Shown here piece after piece: positions 46,060-56,337 of a DNA stretch of 64,000 nucleotides. Source of the stretch: an uncultured Alphaproteobacteria bacterium (lineage in GTDB: Bacteria; Pseudomonadota; Alphaproteobacteria; HIMB59; GCA-002718135); the NCBI GenBank assembly GCA_902515745.1, contig CABXWB010000003.1:62001-126000 (forward strand), written 5' to 3'. The number at the start of each line of letters is the position of its first letter. Within the stretch, counting starts at the first letter, position 1. Under the pieces are notes generated by a model. It was given only the letters and a program-made list of their open reading frames with translations, searched no databases and was not told where the DNA came from. Made by a program: the position numbers and the translations under genes.

Positions 46060-47790
46060 ATGGAAGATAAGGGCTCAAATAGAAAATCTAATCTACCTAG
46101 TAGATATGTTAGTGTAGGGCCTAAAAGTGCGCCTCATAGATCCTATTATTATGCTATGGGTTTGAAAGAACATGAAATTTATCAACCATTTGTTGGCGTT
46201 GTTAGCACCTGGAATGAATCAGCTCCTTGCAACATTACTCTTCAGGATCAAGCGCAACATGTGAAGACAGGTGTCAAAGATGCCGGAGGAACACCGAGAG
46301 AATTTACAACTATAACTGTAACAGATGGAATTGCCATGGGCCATGAGGCAATGAAATCCTCTCTTATTAGTAGAGAAGTTATTGCAGATTCCATTGAATT
46401 ATCTGTGAGAGGTCACTGTTATGATGCAATAGTTGGACTTGCTGGCTGTGATAAATCTTTGCCAGGTTTAATGATGGCTATGGTTAGATTAAATGTACCA
46501 TCTGTATTCATTTATGGAGGTTCAATCTTACCAGGAAAATACAAGGGTAAAGATGTTACTGTTATTGATGTTTTTGAAGCAGTTGGAAAACATGCTGCTG
46601 GAACTATCTCAGATCAAGATTTAAAAGATATTGAACAAGTTGCTTGCCCATCTGCTGGATCATGTGGAGGTCAGTTTACAGCAAATACAATGGCATGTAT
46701 TTCTGAAGCAGTTGGTTTAGCTCTAACAAATTCAGCGATGCCACCAGCAGTTAATACTGAAGAAAGAAAAGTTTATGGTGAAAAGAGCGGTAAAGCTATA
46801 ATGAATTTATTAGAAAAGAATATAAGACCAAGGGATATAGTAACTATTGATTCATTAGTAAACGCTGCAAGAGTAGTTGCAGCTACTGGAGGTTCAACTA
46901 ATGCAGCACTACATCTTCCTGCGATAGCTAATGAAGCGGGTTTAAAATTTACATTAAGAGATGTTGTAGAAATTTATAATTCGACTCCTTATATTGGAGA
47001 TATGCAACCTGGTGGAAAGTATGTTGCTAAAGATTTATATGATGTAGGAGGTGTGCCAGTTGTTATAAAATCTTTATTAGATGGTGGTTATATAAACGGA
47101 GACTGCATAACTGTTACAGGAAAAACAATAGCTGAAAATCATAAAGAAGTAATATTTCCTACAAATCAAGATGTTGTTTATAAATGTGATAATCCAATTA
47201 GTGAAAATAGTTCAGTCGTAGGGTTGTGGGGTAATCTTGCTCCAGATGGATGTATATCAAAAATAGCAGGTTTAAAAAATTTAACTTTTAAAGGGAAAGC
47301 TAAATGTTTTGACTCAGAAGAAGATGCTTTAACCGCAGTTTTAAAAAATGAAATTAAAGCCGGAGATGCGGTAATAATTAGATATGAAGGTCCTAAAGGA
47401 GGACCTGGTATGCGTGAAATGCTTTCAACAACAGGTGCAATATATGGGCAAGGGTTAGGTGAAACTGTTGCTTTAATTACAGACGGACGGTTTTCAGGTG
47501 GCACAAGAGGATTTTGCATTGGTCATGTAGGACCAGAAGCAGCTGTAGGAGGTATGATAGGTTTACTTAAAGATGGCGATGAGATTATTATTGATGCTGT
47601 TAAAGGCGAAATCAACGTTACGCTCTCTGATCAAGAAATAGAAAAGAGAAAAAAAGTTTGGAAGCCAAGAAAAACTAATCATAATTCTGGATCTATATGG
47701 AAATATTCTCAAACTGTTGGACCAGCTTACGAGGGTGCTGTTACTCAACCAGGAGCAAAAGACGAAACACATACATACGCTGATATTTAA
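46060..47790 (+). CDS. ilvD: Dihydroxy-acid dehydratase
   Basis: 576-aa IlvD, dehydrating dihydroxy-acids in valine, leucine and isoleucine synthesis. Cluster ligands fit Cys57 (APCNITL), Cys130 ([10 protein letters not shown]) and Cys202 (SAGSCGGQF). [12 protein letters not shown] and [21 protein letters not shown] are present near the C-terminus. One nt after valS, giving a transcript that links valine synthesis with valine charging. Confidence 0.97.
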   Translation: MEDKGSNRKSNLPSRYVSVGPKSAPHRSYYYAMGLKEHEIYQPFVGVVSTWNESAPCNITLQDQAQHVKTGVKDAGGTPREFTTITVTDGIAMGHEAMKSSLISREVIADSIELSVRGHCYDAIVGLAGCDKSLPGLMMAMVRLNVPSVFIYGGSILPGKYKGKDVTVIDVFEAVGKHAAGTISDQDLKDIEQVACPSAGSCGGQFTANTMACISEAVGLALTNSAMPPAVNTEERKVYGEKSGKAIMNLLEKNIRPRDIVTIDSLVNAARVVAATGGSTNAALHLPAIANEAGLKFTLRDVVEIYNSTPYIGDMQPGGKYVAKDLYDVGGVPVVIKSLLDGGYINGDCITVTGKTIAENHKEVIFPTNQDVVYKCDNPISENSSVVGLWGNLAPDGCISKIAGLKNLTFKGKAKCFDSEEDALTAVLKNEIKAGDAVIIRYEGPKGGPGMREMLSTTGAIYGQGLGETVALITDGRFSGGTRGFCIGHVGPEAAVGGMIGLLKDGDEIIIDAVKGEINVTLSDQEIEKRKKVWKPRKTNHNSGSIWKYSQTVGPAYEGAVTQPGAKDETHTYADI

Positions 47791-47792
47791 TA

Positions 47793-48578
47793 TTAATTAA
47801 CTAATTCAATCGTAACTGGTGTGTGATCAGAAGCTTTTTCCCATCCTCTTGGTTCACGATTAACATTAACTGATTTAATCAAATCAGTTACTTCTGGTGT
47901 AGTAAGAAAATGATCAATTCGTAGACCATTACCTTTTTGCCAATTTCCACCTCTATAACCCCAAAAGGTCCAGTTTGTATTTCCATCAACAAAGTATTTA
48001 ACTGTATCAACAAAACCTAAATTCAAAAGATTTCTAAATTTTTCTCTTGTTAATGGATGGGCACAAGCATCATTTTTAAAATTTTCTGGTGAATACACAT
48101 CTTCATCATTAGGTATTACATTAAAATCTCCACCTATAATAATTGGTTGATTATTATCAATTAATTCTTTGATATATTTATTAAAATTTATCATCCAATC
48201 AATTTTGTAATCAAATTTTTCTGTTTCAATTGGATTTCCATTTGGAAGATAAATATTTATTAATTTAATTTTATTTTTTATATTTTTTAAGGATATTTCT
48301 GTTTCAATAAATCTGGAATTTACATCTTGGTAATTAGGAATTTTTAAGTTTGAAATTTCAATAATTTCTTTGCTGAGTATGGCTACCCCATTCCAAGCTT
48401 TTTGCCCATTCACATAACATTTATAATTAATATTTTCTAATTCCTCTTTAGGAAAACTTTCATTTGTGCATTTTAATTCTTGAATTAAATATAAATCTGA
48501 TTGATCTTTTTTTATAAATTTAATTAAATGCTCTATTCTAGCATTAACTGAATTTACATTCCATGTAGTAATTTTCAT
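47793..48578 (-). CDS. xthA: Exodeoxyribonuclease III / AP endonuclease
   Basis: 261-aa XthA-type Mg-dependent nuclease of base-excision repair. Motifs TTWNVNSVNARIEHL, QELK, IIGGDFNVIP, LRIDHFL and the final SDHTPV are in place. Its start abuts the stop codon of the Fe-S carrier gene, so the two are co-transcribed. Convergent with ilvD. Confidence 0.95.
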   Translation of the reverse strand: MKITTWNVNSVNARIEHLIKFIKKDQSDLYLIQELKCTNESFPKEELENINYKCYVNGQKAWNGVAILSKEIIEISNLKIPNYQDVNSRFIETEISLKNIKNKIKLINIYLPNGNPIETEKFDYKIDWMINFNKYIKELIDNNQPIIIGGDFNVIPNDEDVYSPENFKNDACAHPLTREKFRNLLNLGFVDTVKYFVDGNTNWTFWGYRGGNWQKGNGLRIDHFLTTPEVTDLIKSVNVNREPRGWEKASDHTPVTIELVN

Positions 48579-48905
48579 TTATATTGAAAAAGAAGTACCA
48601 CACCCACATGATGAAGATGCTAGTGGGTTAGAAATTTTAAACGATGATCCAATCAATTCATTAACATAATCAATTTTAGATCCTTTGATTAATTCAATTG
48701 AAGTTTTATCTATTAATACATCAGCATTTTTATAATTAAAGATTAAATCATCATCATTTGGTTTATCAGAAAAATCAAATTTGTATTGAAATCCAGCACA
48801 ACCACCACCTAAAACGGTAATTCTGAAATATTTAGATTTTTCAGATAGAAGTATCTTATTGATATGACTTTGAGCACTTTCAGTTACTTCAATTATATTG
48901 TCCAT
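48579..48905 (-). CDS. erpA: A-type iron-sulfur carrier (ErpA/IscA)
   Basis: 108-aa HesB-like protein that delivers Fe-S clusters to apoproteins. The three ligand cysteines are in GGGCAGFQ and SCGCGTSFSI. ErpA rather than IscA is suggested by placement away from an isc/suf operon and by the chromosomal pairing with xthA and dgt seen in Alphaproteobacteria. Confidence 0.9.
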   Translation of the reverse strand: MDNIIEVTESAQSHINKILLSEKSKYFRITVLGGGCAGFQYKFDFSDKPNDDDLIFNYKNADVLIDKTSIELIKGSKIDYVNELIGSSFKISNPLASSSCGCGTSFSI

Positions 48906-48941
48906 TTATCTAAATATTGTTATTAGTTATTTTTATACAAC

Positions 48942-48947
48942 TATAAT
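48942..48947 (+). promoter_or_regulatory. Putative -10 element of dgt operon
   Basis: Perfect TATAAT 13 bp before the dgt ATG (48960), in the 54-bp gap to the divergent erpA gene. A TTGTTA at 48917-48922 is a possible -35 but at 19-nt spacing. Transcription would begin about 6 nt before the ATG. Confidence 0.4.
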
Positions 48948-48959
48948 ATAAATTTCATT

Positions 48960-50078
48960 ATGTTCAAACATTTAGCTTCCAATCCAGATAATTCAAATGG
49001 AAGATTATATAATGAGCTAGATGATGATTTGAGAAATCCATTTGAAAGAGATAGAGCTAGAGTTATTCACTCTAATTCTTTTAGAAAATTAAAACACAAA
49101 ACCCAAGTTTTTATTGAAAGTGAGAGTGATTATTTCAGGACTAGACTAACTCATTCTTTGGAAGTTGCCCAAATATCAAGATCAATTTGTAGATTACTTG
49201 AATTAGATGAAGATCTAGGTGAAACAGTTGCTCTCGCACATGATTTAGGTCATCCTCCTTTTGGTCATATTGGCGAAGATGCACTTGATAATTCAATGAA
49301 AAAGTTTGGAGGTTTTAATCATAATGATCAAACCTTAAGAGTTTTAACATTTATAGAAAAAAGACACCCTGATTTTGACGGATTAAATCTAACATGGGAG
49401 AGTTTAGAGGGAATAATAAAACATAATGGAATTTTGAGTGATCATTTACCTTATCACTTAGGTAATTATTCAAAATTACACAATCTAAATCTAACTGATC
49501 AACCTTATTTAGAATCACAGATAGCAAGTATATCTGATGATATTGCTTATAATAATCACGATGTAGAGGATGCTATTAGAGCAAACTTAATATCATTAGA
49601 TGATATTGCAGAGTTAAGTTTTTTTGAAAAAATTATAATTAATTTAAAGGATCACTACAAAGATATTCCAAATAAACTTCTAGTGTATCAAGTTTTAAGA
49701 AACTCCATATCTAATATGATAAATGATATATATGAAACTACAAAAAAAAATTTAATTGAAAATAATATTAATTCTATTGATGATATACGTAAAAAAAATA
49801 ATTTTGTTGTTTCATTTTCAAATCAAATGAAGAAAAATTGTGACATAATTAAAAAATTCTTATTTGATAAAGTTTATAACCACAGTCATTTATCAGATAA
49901 GAGACAGTATTCAAAAAAGGTTATATCTACTTTGTTTACTTATTTCGTAAAAAATAATAATAAACTACCAGTAGATTGGAGAAATCAAAATATTGAAATT
50001 GAAAGATTAATTTGTGATTATATTTCAGGAATGACGGATAGATTTGCTCTAAATTTGTATAAGGAGATTAGTGAATAA
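48960..50078 (+). CDS. dgt: dGTP triphosphohydrolase-like protein
   Basis: 372-aa HD-domain dNTPase removing triphosphate from dGTP. The N-terminal FERDRARVIHSNSFRKLKHKTQVF and the HD metal motif ALAHDLGHPPFGHIGEDAL are diagnostic. Length and the argS neighbour fit the alphaproteobacterial type. Its 3' end overlaps argS by 8 nt. Confidence 0.94.
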   Translation: MFKHLASNPDNSNGRLYNELDDDLRNPFERDRARVIHSNSFRKLKHKTQVFIESESDYFRTRLTHSLEVAQISRSICRLLELDEDLGETVALAHDLGHPPFGHIGEDALDNSMKKFGGFNHNDQTLRVLTFIEKRHPDFDGLNLTWESLEGIIKHNGILSDHLPYHLGNYSKLHNLNLTDQPYLESQIASISDDIAYNNHDVEDAIRANLISLDDIAELSFFEKIIINLKDHYKDIPNKLLVYQVLRNSISNMINDIYETTKKNLIENNINSIDDIRKKNNFVVSFSNQMKKNCDIIKKFLFDKVYNHSHLSDKRQYSKKVISTLFTYFVKNNNKLPVDWRNQNIEIERLICDYISGMTDRFALNLYKEISE

Positions 50079-51801
50079 TTTTATAAAAGAACTTTCAGAT
50101 TTTTTAATTGATTTTACAGATTTTTTAGAGAGAAATAAATTCATATCTCCAATCAATAAAAAACAAATTAGCATCGATTATTCTTCAAATAATAAACAAG
50201 GCGATTTAGCAACAAACTTTTATTTAATAGTTAAAAGAAAAATAATTAATGAAGATTTTAATATTGAAAAAAAATTAAATGAAAGAATTAAATCAATTGG
50301 ATTTATAGATTATTTTGAAGTTTCAAAAAATGGGTTTATAAATTTTTTTCTAAAAGATGAATTTGTATTAAGAAGTTTAAAAGAAATTTATAGTAAAAAT
50401 TTTTTAAATTATATTAATTATGGTGCAGATAAAAAAATAAATGTCGAATTTGTTTCAGCTAATCCAACTGGACCATTGCATATAGCTCATATAAGAGGTG
50501 CTGTATTTGGAGATGTACTAAGCTCTCTTTATACTAAAACAGGTTTTGATGTTACTAGAGAGTATTACGTAAATGATGCAGGTTCTCAAATTGATAAATT
50601 ATCAAATTCTCTTTTTAAACGATATTTACAATTATTTGATAAAAAAATTGAGTTAGAAGAAGACGAGTATCCTGGTGAATATTTAATAGATATTGCCAAA
50701 AAAATTAAAAATGAAGACGGTGATAAGTGGTTAAATTTTCAACATGAAGAAACTATTAAATATTTTAAGAATTTTGCATTAAAAAATATACTTATAAACA
50801 TAAAATCAGATTTAGAATTAATAAACATAAAATTTGATATATTTACTCACGAAACAGAAATAGAAAAAAGTAAAATTATTGATGAACTTTTTACAATTTT
50901 GGATGAAAAAAAACTATTATATGAAGGTATTTTAGAGAAACCTAAAGGTGATGATTCTGATTGGGAACCAAGAGCGCAATTATTATTTAGATCCTCTAAA
51001 TTACTAGACAATGAAGATAGAGCATTAAAAAAATCAAATGGCGAATGGACCTATTTTGCAAATGATGCAGCATATCATTTAGATAAATGTAAAAGAAATT
51101 TTGATAGCTTAGTCAATATCTGGGGATCTGATCATATTGGCTATGTTCAAAGAATGAACTCCTTAATTAAAGCTATTAAAGATGATGAAACTTATTTAAA
51201 TATCTTAACTTGTCAGATTGTAAGTCTAATTCAAAATAAACAAAAAATTAAAATGTCAAAAAGATCTGGAAATTTTGTGACATTAGCTAATGTTCATTCT
51301 AAAGTTGGTAAAGATCCTATAAGGTACTATATGATATCTACTAAAAATGAGACAGCAATTGACTTTGATTTAGATGCTGTTGTTGAAAAAAATAAAGATA
51401 ATAAAGTTTTTTACTGTCAATACGCATATGCCAGAGCTTCATCAGTAATTAATAAAGCAAACGAATTAGGTATAAGTATTAAAAATGATTATAATTTTAC
51501 TGAAATACAAAATCTATCTGATGAGGAGTTAAAATTAATTAAAAAGTTAATTTCTTATCCTTATTTATTGTATCAATCATCACACTATAATGAACCACAT
51601 CGACTAATCAATTACTTAGAAGAAATATCGGCTGATTTTCATTCAATTTGGAATAAAGGTAAAGATAATGAATCACTTCGTTTTATAGATGAAAAAAATA
51701 CTGAAAAGACAATCTCAAAAATATTTTGGTTGGAGTCATTTAGAGTTATTTTAAAAGATATATTTTCAATAATTGATATAAGTGCACCTGAAACAATGTA
51801 A
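50071..51801 (+). CDS. argS: Arginyl-tRNA synthetase
   Basis: 576-aa class Ia synthetase. N-terminal tRNA D-loop domain, HIGH-type motif NPTGPLHIAHIRGAVFGD (about 131-148), the KMSK-type KIKMSKRSGN and a DALR anticodon-binding C-terminus (YCQYAYARASS onward). Start GTG inside dgt. First base of the next ATG is the last base of its stop codon. Confidence 0.96.
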   Translation: MNNFIKELSDFLIDFTDFLERNKFISPINKKQISIDYSSNNKQGDLATNFYLIVKRKIINEDFNIEKKLNERIKSIGFIDYFEVSKNGFINFFLKDEFVLRSLKEIYSKNFLNYINYGADKKINVEFVSANPTGPLHIAHIRGAVFGDVLSSLYTKTGFDVTREYYVNDAGSQIDKLSNSLFKRYLQLFDKKIELEEDEYPGEYLIDIAKKIKNEDGDKWLNFQHEETIKYFKNFALKNILINIKSDLELINIKFDIFTHETEIEKSKIIDELFTILDEKKLLYEGILEKPKGDDSDWEPRAQLLFRSSKLLDNEDRALKKSNGEWTYFANDAAYHLDKCKRNFDSLVNIWGSDHIGYVQRMNSLIKAIKDDETYLNILTCQIVSLIQNKQKIKMSKRSGNFVTLANVHSKVGKDPIRYYMISTKNETAIDFDLDAVVEKNKDNKVFYCQYAYARASSVINKANELGISIKNDYNFTEIQNLSDEELKLIKKLISYPYLLYQSSHYNEPHRLINYLEEISADFHSIWNKGKDNESLRFIDEKNTEKTISKIFWLESFRVILKDIFSIIDISAPETM

Positions 51802-52313
51802 TGATTAAAAAAATTATTTTTAAAAGAAAAAATAATTACATATTAAAATATTCTTTATTATTATTGCTATTTATTATTATTCTTTATCTTATCTCATTTT
51901 ATTATTTTATTAATAGGGAATATTTTATCATTCCCCAATTTACTGATAAATATTTTATTATTCCTGCCAATAAAGAAGGTGAAGTTGTTGATTATTTAGA
52001 CAAGAAAAGTTTAAATAATATAGATAATGAAATTCAATATTATGAATTTAAAAATATAAGCGAAGTTGATTTTACAATTCAATTATATAGCAATGATAAT
52101 TTTGAAAAAATTAATAAATACTTGAATAATTTATTAGAAAATAAAAAAGAAATTATAGATCATGAAGATATTTTTGTTTTTTTTAAAAAAACTGAAATAG
52201 GTACACAATATTTTATTACTTATAAAAATTACATTTCTAAGAATAATGCTTCTGAAGCTTGTGATTTATTAACTTTTGTTAAGAGTTGCTTAATACTTAA
52301 TTTACAAAATTAA
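51801..52313 (+). CDS. Membrane-anchored SPOR-like protein
   Basis: 170-aa protein with one N-terminal membrane segment (about 15-36), a linker with IIPANKEGEVVDYLDKKSLN, and a C-terminal domain (about 92-168) starting DFTIQLYSNDNF and containing TQYFITYKNYISKNNASEACDLL. These resemble a degenerate SPOR (peptidoglycan-binding) repeat. Alphaproteobacteria usually carry a SPOR protein gene at this point, after argS. Likely at the division septum or envelope, by inference. Confidence 0.65.
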   Translation: MIKKIIFKRKNNYILKYSLLLLLFIIILYLISFYYFINREYFIIPQFTDKYFIIPANKEGEVVDYLDKKSLNNIDNEIQYYEFKNISEVDFTIQLYSNDNFEKINKYLNNLLENKKEIIDHEDIFVFFKKTEIGTQYFITYKNYISKNNASEACDLLTFVKSCLILNLQN

Positions 52314-52352
52314 TAATATTGAGAGAATCTCAATAATTTTATATAAAAAATT

Positions 52353-53120
52353 ATGTTAAATATTCCAGATACAGAAATAAAAGAAGGTCAATTTAACCTA
52401 TTATTAGACAATTTTGAGGGTCCCATAGACCTTTTGTTGGTTTTGGCTAGATCACAGAAGGTTGATTTATCTGATATATCCATATCCGAATTAGCTGATC
52501 AATATATTAATTTTATTAATCAATATAGAAATATTCATATTGAAATAGCTGCAGATTATTTAGTGATGGCAGCATGGTTAACGTATTTGAAATCGAGATT
52601 ACTATTGCCAAAAGAAGAAAAAACAGATGAATATACAACCGACGAGTTAGAAGAGGCTTTAAAATATCAATTACAGAGACTAGAGGCTTTTCAAAATATT
52701 TCTAAAATCATATACTCAAGACCTCTTGTTAATAGAGATGTGTTTTATGGAGGGTCATCTGAAGGTCTCAAAGTTAAATATAATATAAATTATACTTCTA
52801 ATTTATATGACTTACTAAAATCATATAGTCAAATACTTAAATCGAAGGAACAGGTAAAACAATTAACTATTGAGTATTCAGAACTTTATTCAGTTGATCA
52901 AGCAATTAAAAGATTAAAAGGTATTTTTGGAAATATTATAGAATGGACTAATTTTTTAAATATAATTCCAAATTTAATTAAAGCTAATAAAACAATTAAT
53001 AAATCCATTATCTCATCTAACTTTGTTGCTTCTTTAGAATTATCAAAAAATGGCTTTATTGACTTAAAACAAGATGAAAGTTTTGGTAATATTTATATAA
53101 AATTTAATCAAAATGGATAA
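52353..53120 (+). CDS. scpA: Segregation and condensation protein A
   Basis: 255-aa kleisin that bridges SMC heads in chromosome condensation. The start LLLDNFEGPIDLLLVLARSQKVDLSDISI and AADYLVMAAWLTYLKSRLLLP are the ScpA signature; a winged-helix end contacts SMC. Overlaps scpB by 8 nt. The usual upstream nagZ is missing here. Confidence 0.95.
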   Translation: MLNIPDTEIKEGQFNLLLDNFEGPIDLLLVLARSQKVDLSDISISELADQYINFINQYRNIHIEIAADYLVMAAWLTYLKSRLLLPKEEKTDEYTTDELEEALKYQLQRLEAFQNISKIIYSRPLVNRDVFYGGSSEGLKVKYNINYTSNLYDLLKSYSQILKSKEQVKQLTIEYSELYSVDQAIKRLKGIFGNIIEWTNFLNIIPNLIKANKTINKSIISSNFVASLELSKNGFIDLKQDESFGNIYIKFNQNG

Positions 53121-53748
53121 TAAAGATATTAAAATTTTAGAAGCAATATTATTTGCATCAGGAGAGCCACTTGATGAAAATGATTTAAAAGAAAAAATTA
53201 AAGATAAAAATAATATATGTAAGCTATTACTAGAAATTAAAGATTTATATAAAAATAGAGGTATTAATTTAATCAAAACTGGCAACAAATGGTCTTTTAG
53301 AACTGCTGAAGATCTCAGTGATGAATTAACTATTTTTAAAACACAGAAAAGAAAATTATCAAGAGCAGCACTGGAAACATTATCCATAATTGCTTACCAA
53401 CAACCAATAACAAGATCAGAAATTGAAAATATTAGAGGTGTTCAAATGGGTAGAGGCTCTCTAGATCATTTGATGGAAATAGGATGGATACGTCCTTCAG
53501 GTAGAAAAAGTATACCTGGTAAACCTACTTTATGGTCTACCACAGATTTGTTTGTTGAACATTTTGGATTGAATAGTTTATCCGATTTACCTAATAAAGA
53601 GGAGCTAAAGGCAAGTGGTTTTCTAGATAAACGTGCTGCGATTGCAACTATAAGTGATCTTGCTAAAAATGATGAAAATTTACAAAGTAATGATAATATA
53701 GAACAGGATGATGAAAATAATATTGATGATTTTATTCAAAATACTTAG
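53113..53748 (+). CDS. scpB: Segregation and condensation protein B
   Basis: 211-aa ScpB, two winged-helix domains plus an acidic tail rich in Asp/Asn. ILEAILFASGEPL and LETLSIIAYQQPITRSEIENIRG are typical. Works as a dimer on ScpA in the SMC complex. Confidence 0.95.
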   Translation: MDNKDIKILEAILFASGEPLDENDLKEKIKDKNNICKLLLEIKDLYKNRGINLIKTGNKWSFRTAEDLSDELTIFKTQKRKLSRAALETLSIIAYQQPITRSEIENIRGVQMGRGSLDHLMEIGWIRPSGRKSIPGKPTLWSTTDLFVEHFGLNSLSDLPNKEELKASGFLDKRAAIATISDLAKNDENLQSNDNIEQDDENNIDDFIQNT

Positions 53749-53798
53749 TTAACTTATTACTTCTTGTTTTTTTCCTATAGTTTCCGTATAAGCCTTTT

Positions 53799-53984
53799 AT
53801 GACTCCTAGTATTTGGCAATTATTAATAGTACTCGTTATTGTTCTACTTCTTTTCGGTAGAGGTAAAATACCTCAACTTATGGGTGATATGGCAAAAGGT
53901 ATCAAATCATTCAAGAGAGGAATGTCTGACGAAGAAAAAAAAGAAGATAAAAATTTAGAGAATAAAAACGACGAAGAAAAGTAA
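53799..53984 (+). CDS. tatA: Twin-arginine translocase TatA
   Basis: 61-aa TatA: a single membrane helix (about 5-19), [23 protein letters not shown] amphipathic helix, and a charged tail. Pore-forming component of the Tat exporter. Five nt before tatB. Shorter than usual (about 75-90) through a reduced tail. Confidence 0.93.
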   Translation: MTPSIWQLLIVLVIVLLLFGRGKIPQLMGDMAKGIKSFKRGMSDEEKKEDKNLENKNDEEK

Positions 53985-53989
53985 ATACA

Positions 53990-54304
53990 ATGTTTACTTT
54001 TGGTTGGAGTGAAATTTTCTTAATTGGGATAATAGTTGTTGTTGTTATTGGACCAAAAGATCTTCCAAAATTCATTAAACAAGTTGGATCTTTTACTAAA
54101 TATATTAAAAAAATGTCTTCTGAATTTAAGTCATCTATAAACGAAATTGCTGAAGAGGAAGAAATTAAAGAATTAGCTAAATCAGTTAAAGAAGTAAAAA
54201 AAATAAAAGATGGCATTAATATCAAAAAAAATTTTGAAAATGAGATTAAAGAAGTTCAAGAAACAGTGAAAATGACCGAGAATGAATTTTCAAAAAAAAA
54301 TTAA
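53990..54304 (+). CDS. tatB: Twin-arginine translocase TatB
   Basis: 104-aa TatB. FGWSEIFLIGIIVVVVIGPKDLPKFIKQVG is the membrane helix plus hinge with the TatB-type Glu near the N-terminus, followed by a Lys/Glu-rich helix. Part of the substrate receptor with TatC. Confidence 0.93.
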   Translation: MFTFGWSEIFLIGIIVVVVIGPKDLPKFIKQVGSFTKYIKKMSSEFKSSINEIAEEEEIKELAKSVKEVKKIKDGINIKKNFENEIKEVQETVKMTENEFSKKN

Positions 54305-54319
54305 TTTATAATTTTTGTA

Positions 54320-55075
54320 ATGGCTGAAGAAAAATTTGAAGAAATGTCTCTAATAGGGCATCTCACTGAGTTACGAAAAAGACTACTATGGAGTTTTCTA
54401 TATATTTTATTAATCTTCATTGTTTGTTTTTACTTTGCAGATGAATTATTTGCCTTTTTAGCCAGTCCTCTAGTAGAACTATTTGATAAAGATAAAGGTC
54501 AAGGTTTTATTTATACAGCTTTACAAGAAGCTTTTTTTACAGAATTAAAAATAGCTTTTTTCTTTGCTTTATTTTTTTCATTTCCATTAATTGCAATACA
54601 AATATGGAGATTTATTGCACCAGGATTATACAAAAAGGAAAAGAGAGCTTTTTTACCCTATTTAGTTGCGACACCAATTTTATTTTTTGCAGGTGGATCA
54701 ATGGTTTATTATATTATTGCGCCATTGGCATGGTCTTTTTTCCTATCTTATCAAAATCTTGGCTCTAGTGGAGTTCCTATTCGATTAGAAGCTAAGATGG
54801 GAGAATATTTATCTCTTATGATGCGATTTATTTTTGCTTTTGGTTTAGCATTTCAGCTTCCTGTTGTTTTATCTTTAATGGCGAGAGTAGGGATGGTTAC
54901 TTATGAATCACTTAAAAAATTTAGAAAATATGCAATTGTATTAGCATTTTTATCAGCAGCATTCTTAACTCCACCTGATCCATTTAGTCAAATAAGTTTA
55001 GCTCTACCAATTATATTTTTATACGAAGTTTCAATTTATATTGCAAAACTAATACAAAAAAATAAAGATAAGTAA
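54320..55075 (+). CDS. tatC: Twin-arginine translocase TatC
   Basis: 251-aa six-helix TatC, which recognises the RR signal peptide. Shows MSLIGHLTELRKRLLWS (10-26), the FxxEPFFTELK-equivalent LQEAFFTELK, and SAAFLTPPDPFSQ. Stop codon overlaps serS start (TAATG). Confidence 0.96.
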   Translation: MAEEKFEEMSLIGHLTELRKRLLWSFLYILLIFIVCFYFADELFAFLASPLVELFDKDKGQGFIYTALQEAFFTELKIAFFFALFFSFPLIAIQIWRFIAPGLYKKEKRAFLPYLVATPILFFAGGSMVYYIIAPLAWSFFLSYQNLGSSGVPIRLEAKMGEYLSLMMRFIFAFGLAFQLPVVLSLMARVGMVTYESLKKFRKYAIVLAFLSAAFLTPPDPFSQISLALPIIFLYEVSIYIAKLIQKNKDK

Positions 55076-56337
55076 TGCATAATATTAATTTTATAAGAGA
55101 AAATCCTACAGAGTTTGATAATTATATGAAACAAAGAGGTGAGCATCCAATATCAAATAAAATATTAGAACTAGATAAAGTTAAAAGAGAAACTCAGACT
55201 GTTCTTCAGAACCTTTTAGCAGAAAGAAACTCTTTTTCTAAAAATATTGGTAAACTGAAAAGTGAAAATAAAGATGCTTCATCAGAAATGAGTAAAGTTG
55301 ATGAAATTAAAAATAAAATTAATAATTTAAAGGAACTTGAGACTATTAAAGACGAGGAGCTAAAAACTATCCTCTCTAGACTTCCAAATATAGCTGATAA
55401 GACTGTACCTTTAGGAAGTAATGAAGAAGATAATACAAAGTATAGAGAATGGGGTGAAAAACCAGGATTTGAATTTAAGCCTAAAACACATTTTGAATTA
55501 GGGGAAGATTTAGGTTTAATGAATTTTGAAACCGCATCTAAATTATCCGGATCTAGATTTGTTTTATTAAAAAATCAGCTTTCTAAGTTGGAAAGAGCAA
55601 TAGCAAATTATATGTTAGATAAACATACGAATGATAATGGTTATATTGAGATGCATGTTCCTTATTTAGTAAAAGCAGATACGTTATACGGGACCGGCCA
55701 ATTACCTAAGTTTGCAGAAGACTTATTTACCGCAGGTGATGACCACTGGCTGATACCAACTGCTGAAATACCGCTGACCGCCCTGCATAGTAATGAAATA
55801 CTAAATATTAATCAGCTACCTATGCGTGTTACTTCCTATACACCATGTTTTAGATCTGAAGCTGGTGCAGCTGGAAAAGATACGAGAGGTATGCTTAGAC
55901 AACATCAATTTACTAAAGTTGAATTAGTATCACTAGTGGAACCAGAGCATTCAAAAGATGAGCTCGAGAGAATGTTAAGTTGTGCTGAAGGAATTCTTCA
56001 AGACTTACATCTTCACTATAGAGTAATGACTTTATGTACAGGGGATATGGGTTTTAATGCTAATAAAACCTATGACATAGAGGTGTGGCTTCCTGGTGAA
56101 GATAAATATAGAGAAATATCAAGTTGTTCAAATTGTGGTGATTTTCAAGCTAGAAGAATGAATACTAGATATAAATTAGAAAATAAAAATATTTTTGTTC
56201 ATACCCTTAATGGATCTGGGTTAGCAGTAGGAAGAACACTAATTGCTATTCTTGAAAATTATCAAATGAAAGATGGAAATATTAAAATTCCAGAAGTTTT
56301 GAAAAAATATTTCAATAATTCTGATACTCTTATCTAG
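55075..56337 (+). CDS. serS: Seryl-tRNA synthetase
   Basis: 420-aa class II synthetase. N-terminal coiled-coil arm (about 30-110) for tRNA-Ser, motif 2 TPCFRSEAGAAGKDTRGMLRQHQF and motif 3 NGSGLAVGRTLIAILENYQ. Final base is the first base of the GTG start of pcm. Confidence 0.97.
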   Translation: MHNINFIRENPTEFDNYMKQRGEHPISNKILELDKVKRETQTVLQNLLAERNSFSKNIGKLKSENKDASSEMSKVDEIKNKINNLKELETIKDEELKTILSRLPNIADKTVPLGSNEEDNTKYREWGEKPGFEFKPKTHFELGEDLGLMNFETASKLSGSRFVLLKNQLSKLERAIANYMLDKHTNDNGYIEMHVPYLVKADTLYGTGQLPKFAEDLFTAGDDHWLIPTAEIPLTALHSNEILNINQLPMRVTSYTPCFRSEAGAAGKDTRGMLRQHQFTKVELVSLVEPEHSKDELERMLSCAEGILQDLHLHYRVMTLCTGDMGFNANKTYDIEVWLPGEDKYREISSCSNCGDFQARRMNTRYKLENKNIFVHTLNGSGLAVGRTLIAILENYQMKDGNIKIPEVLKKYFNNSDTLI

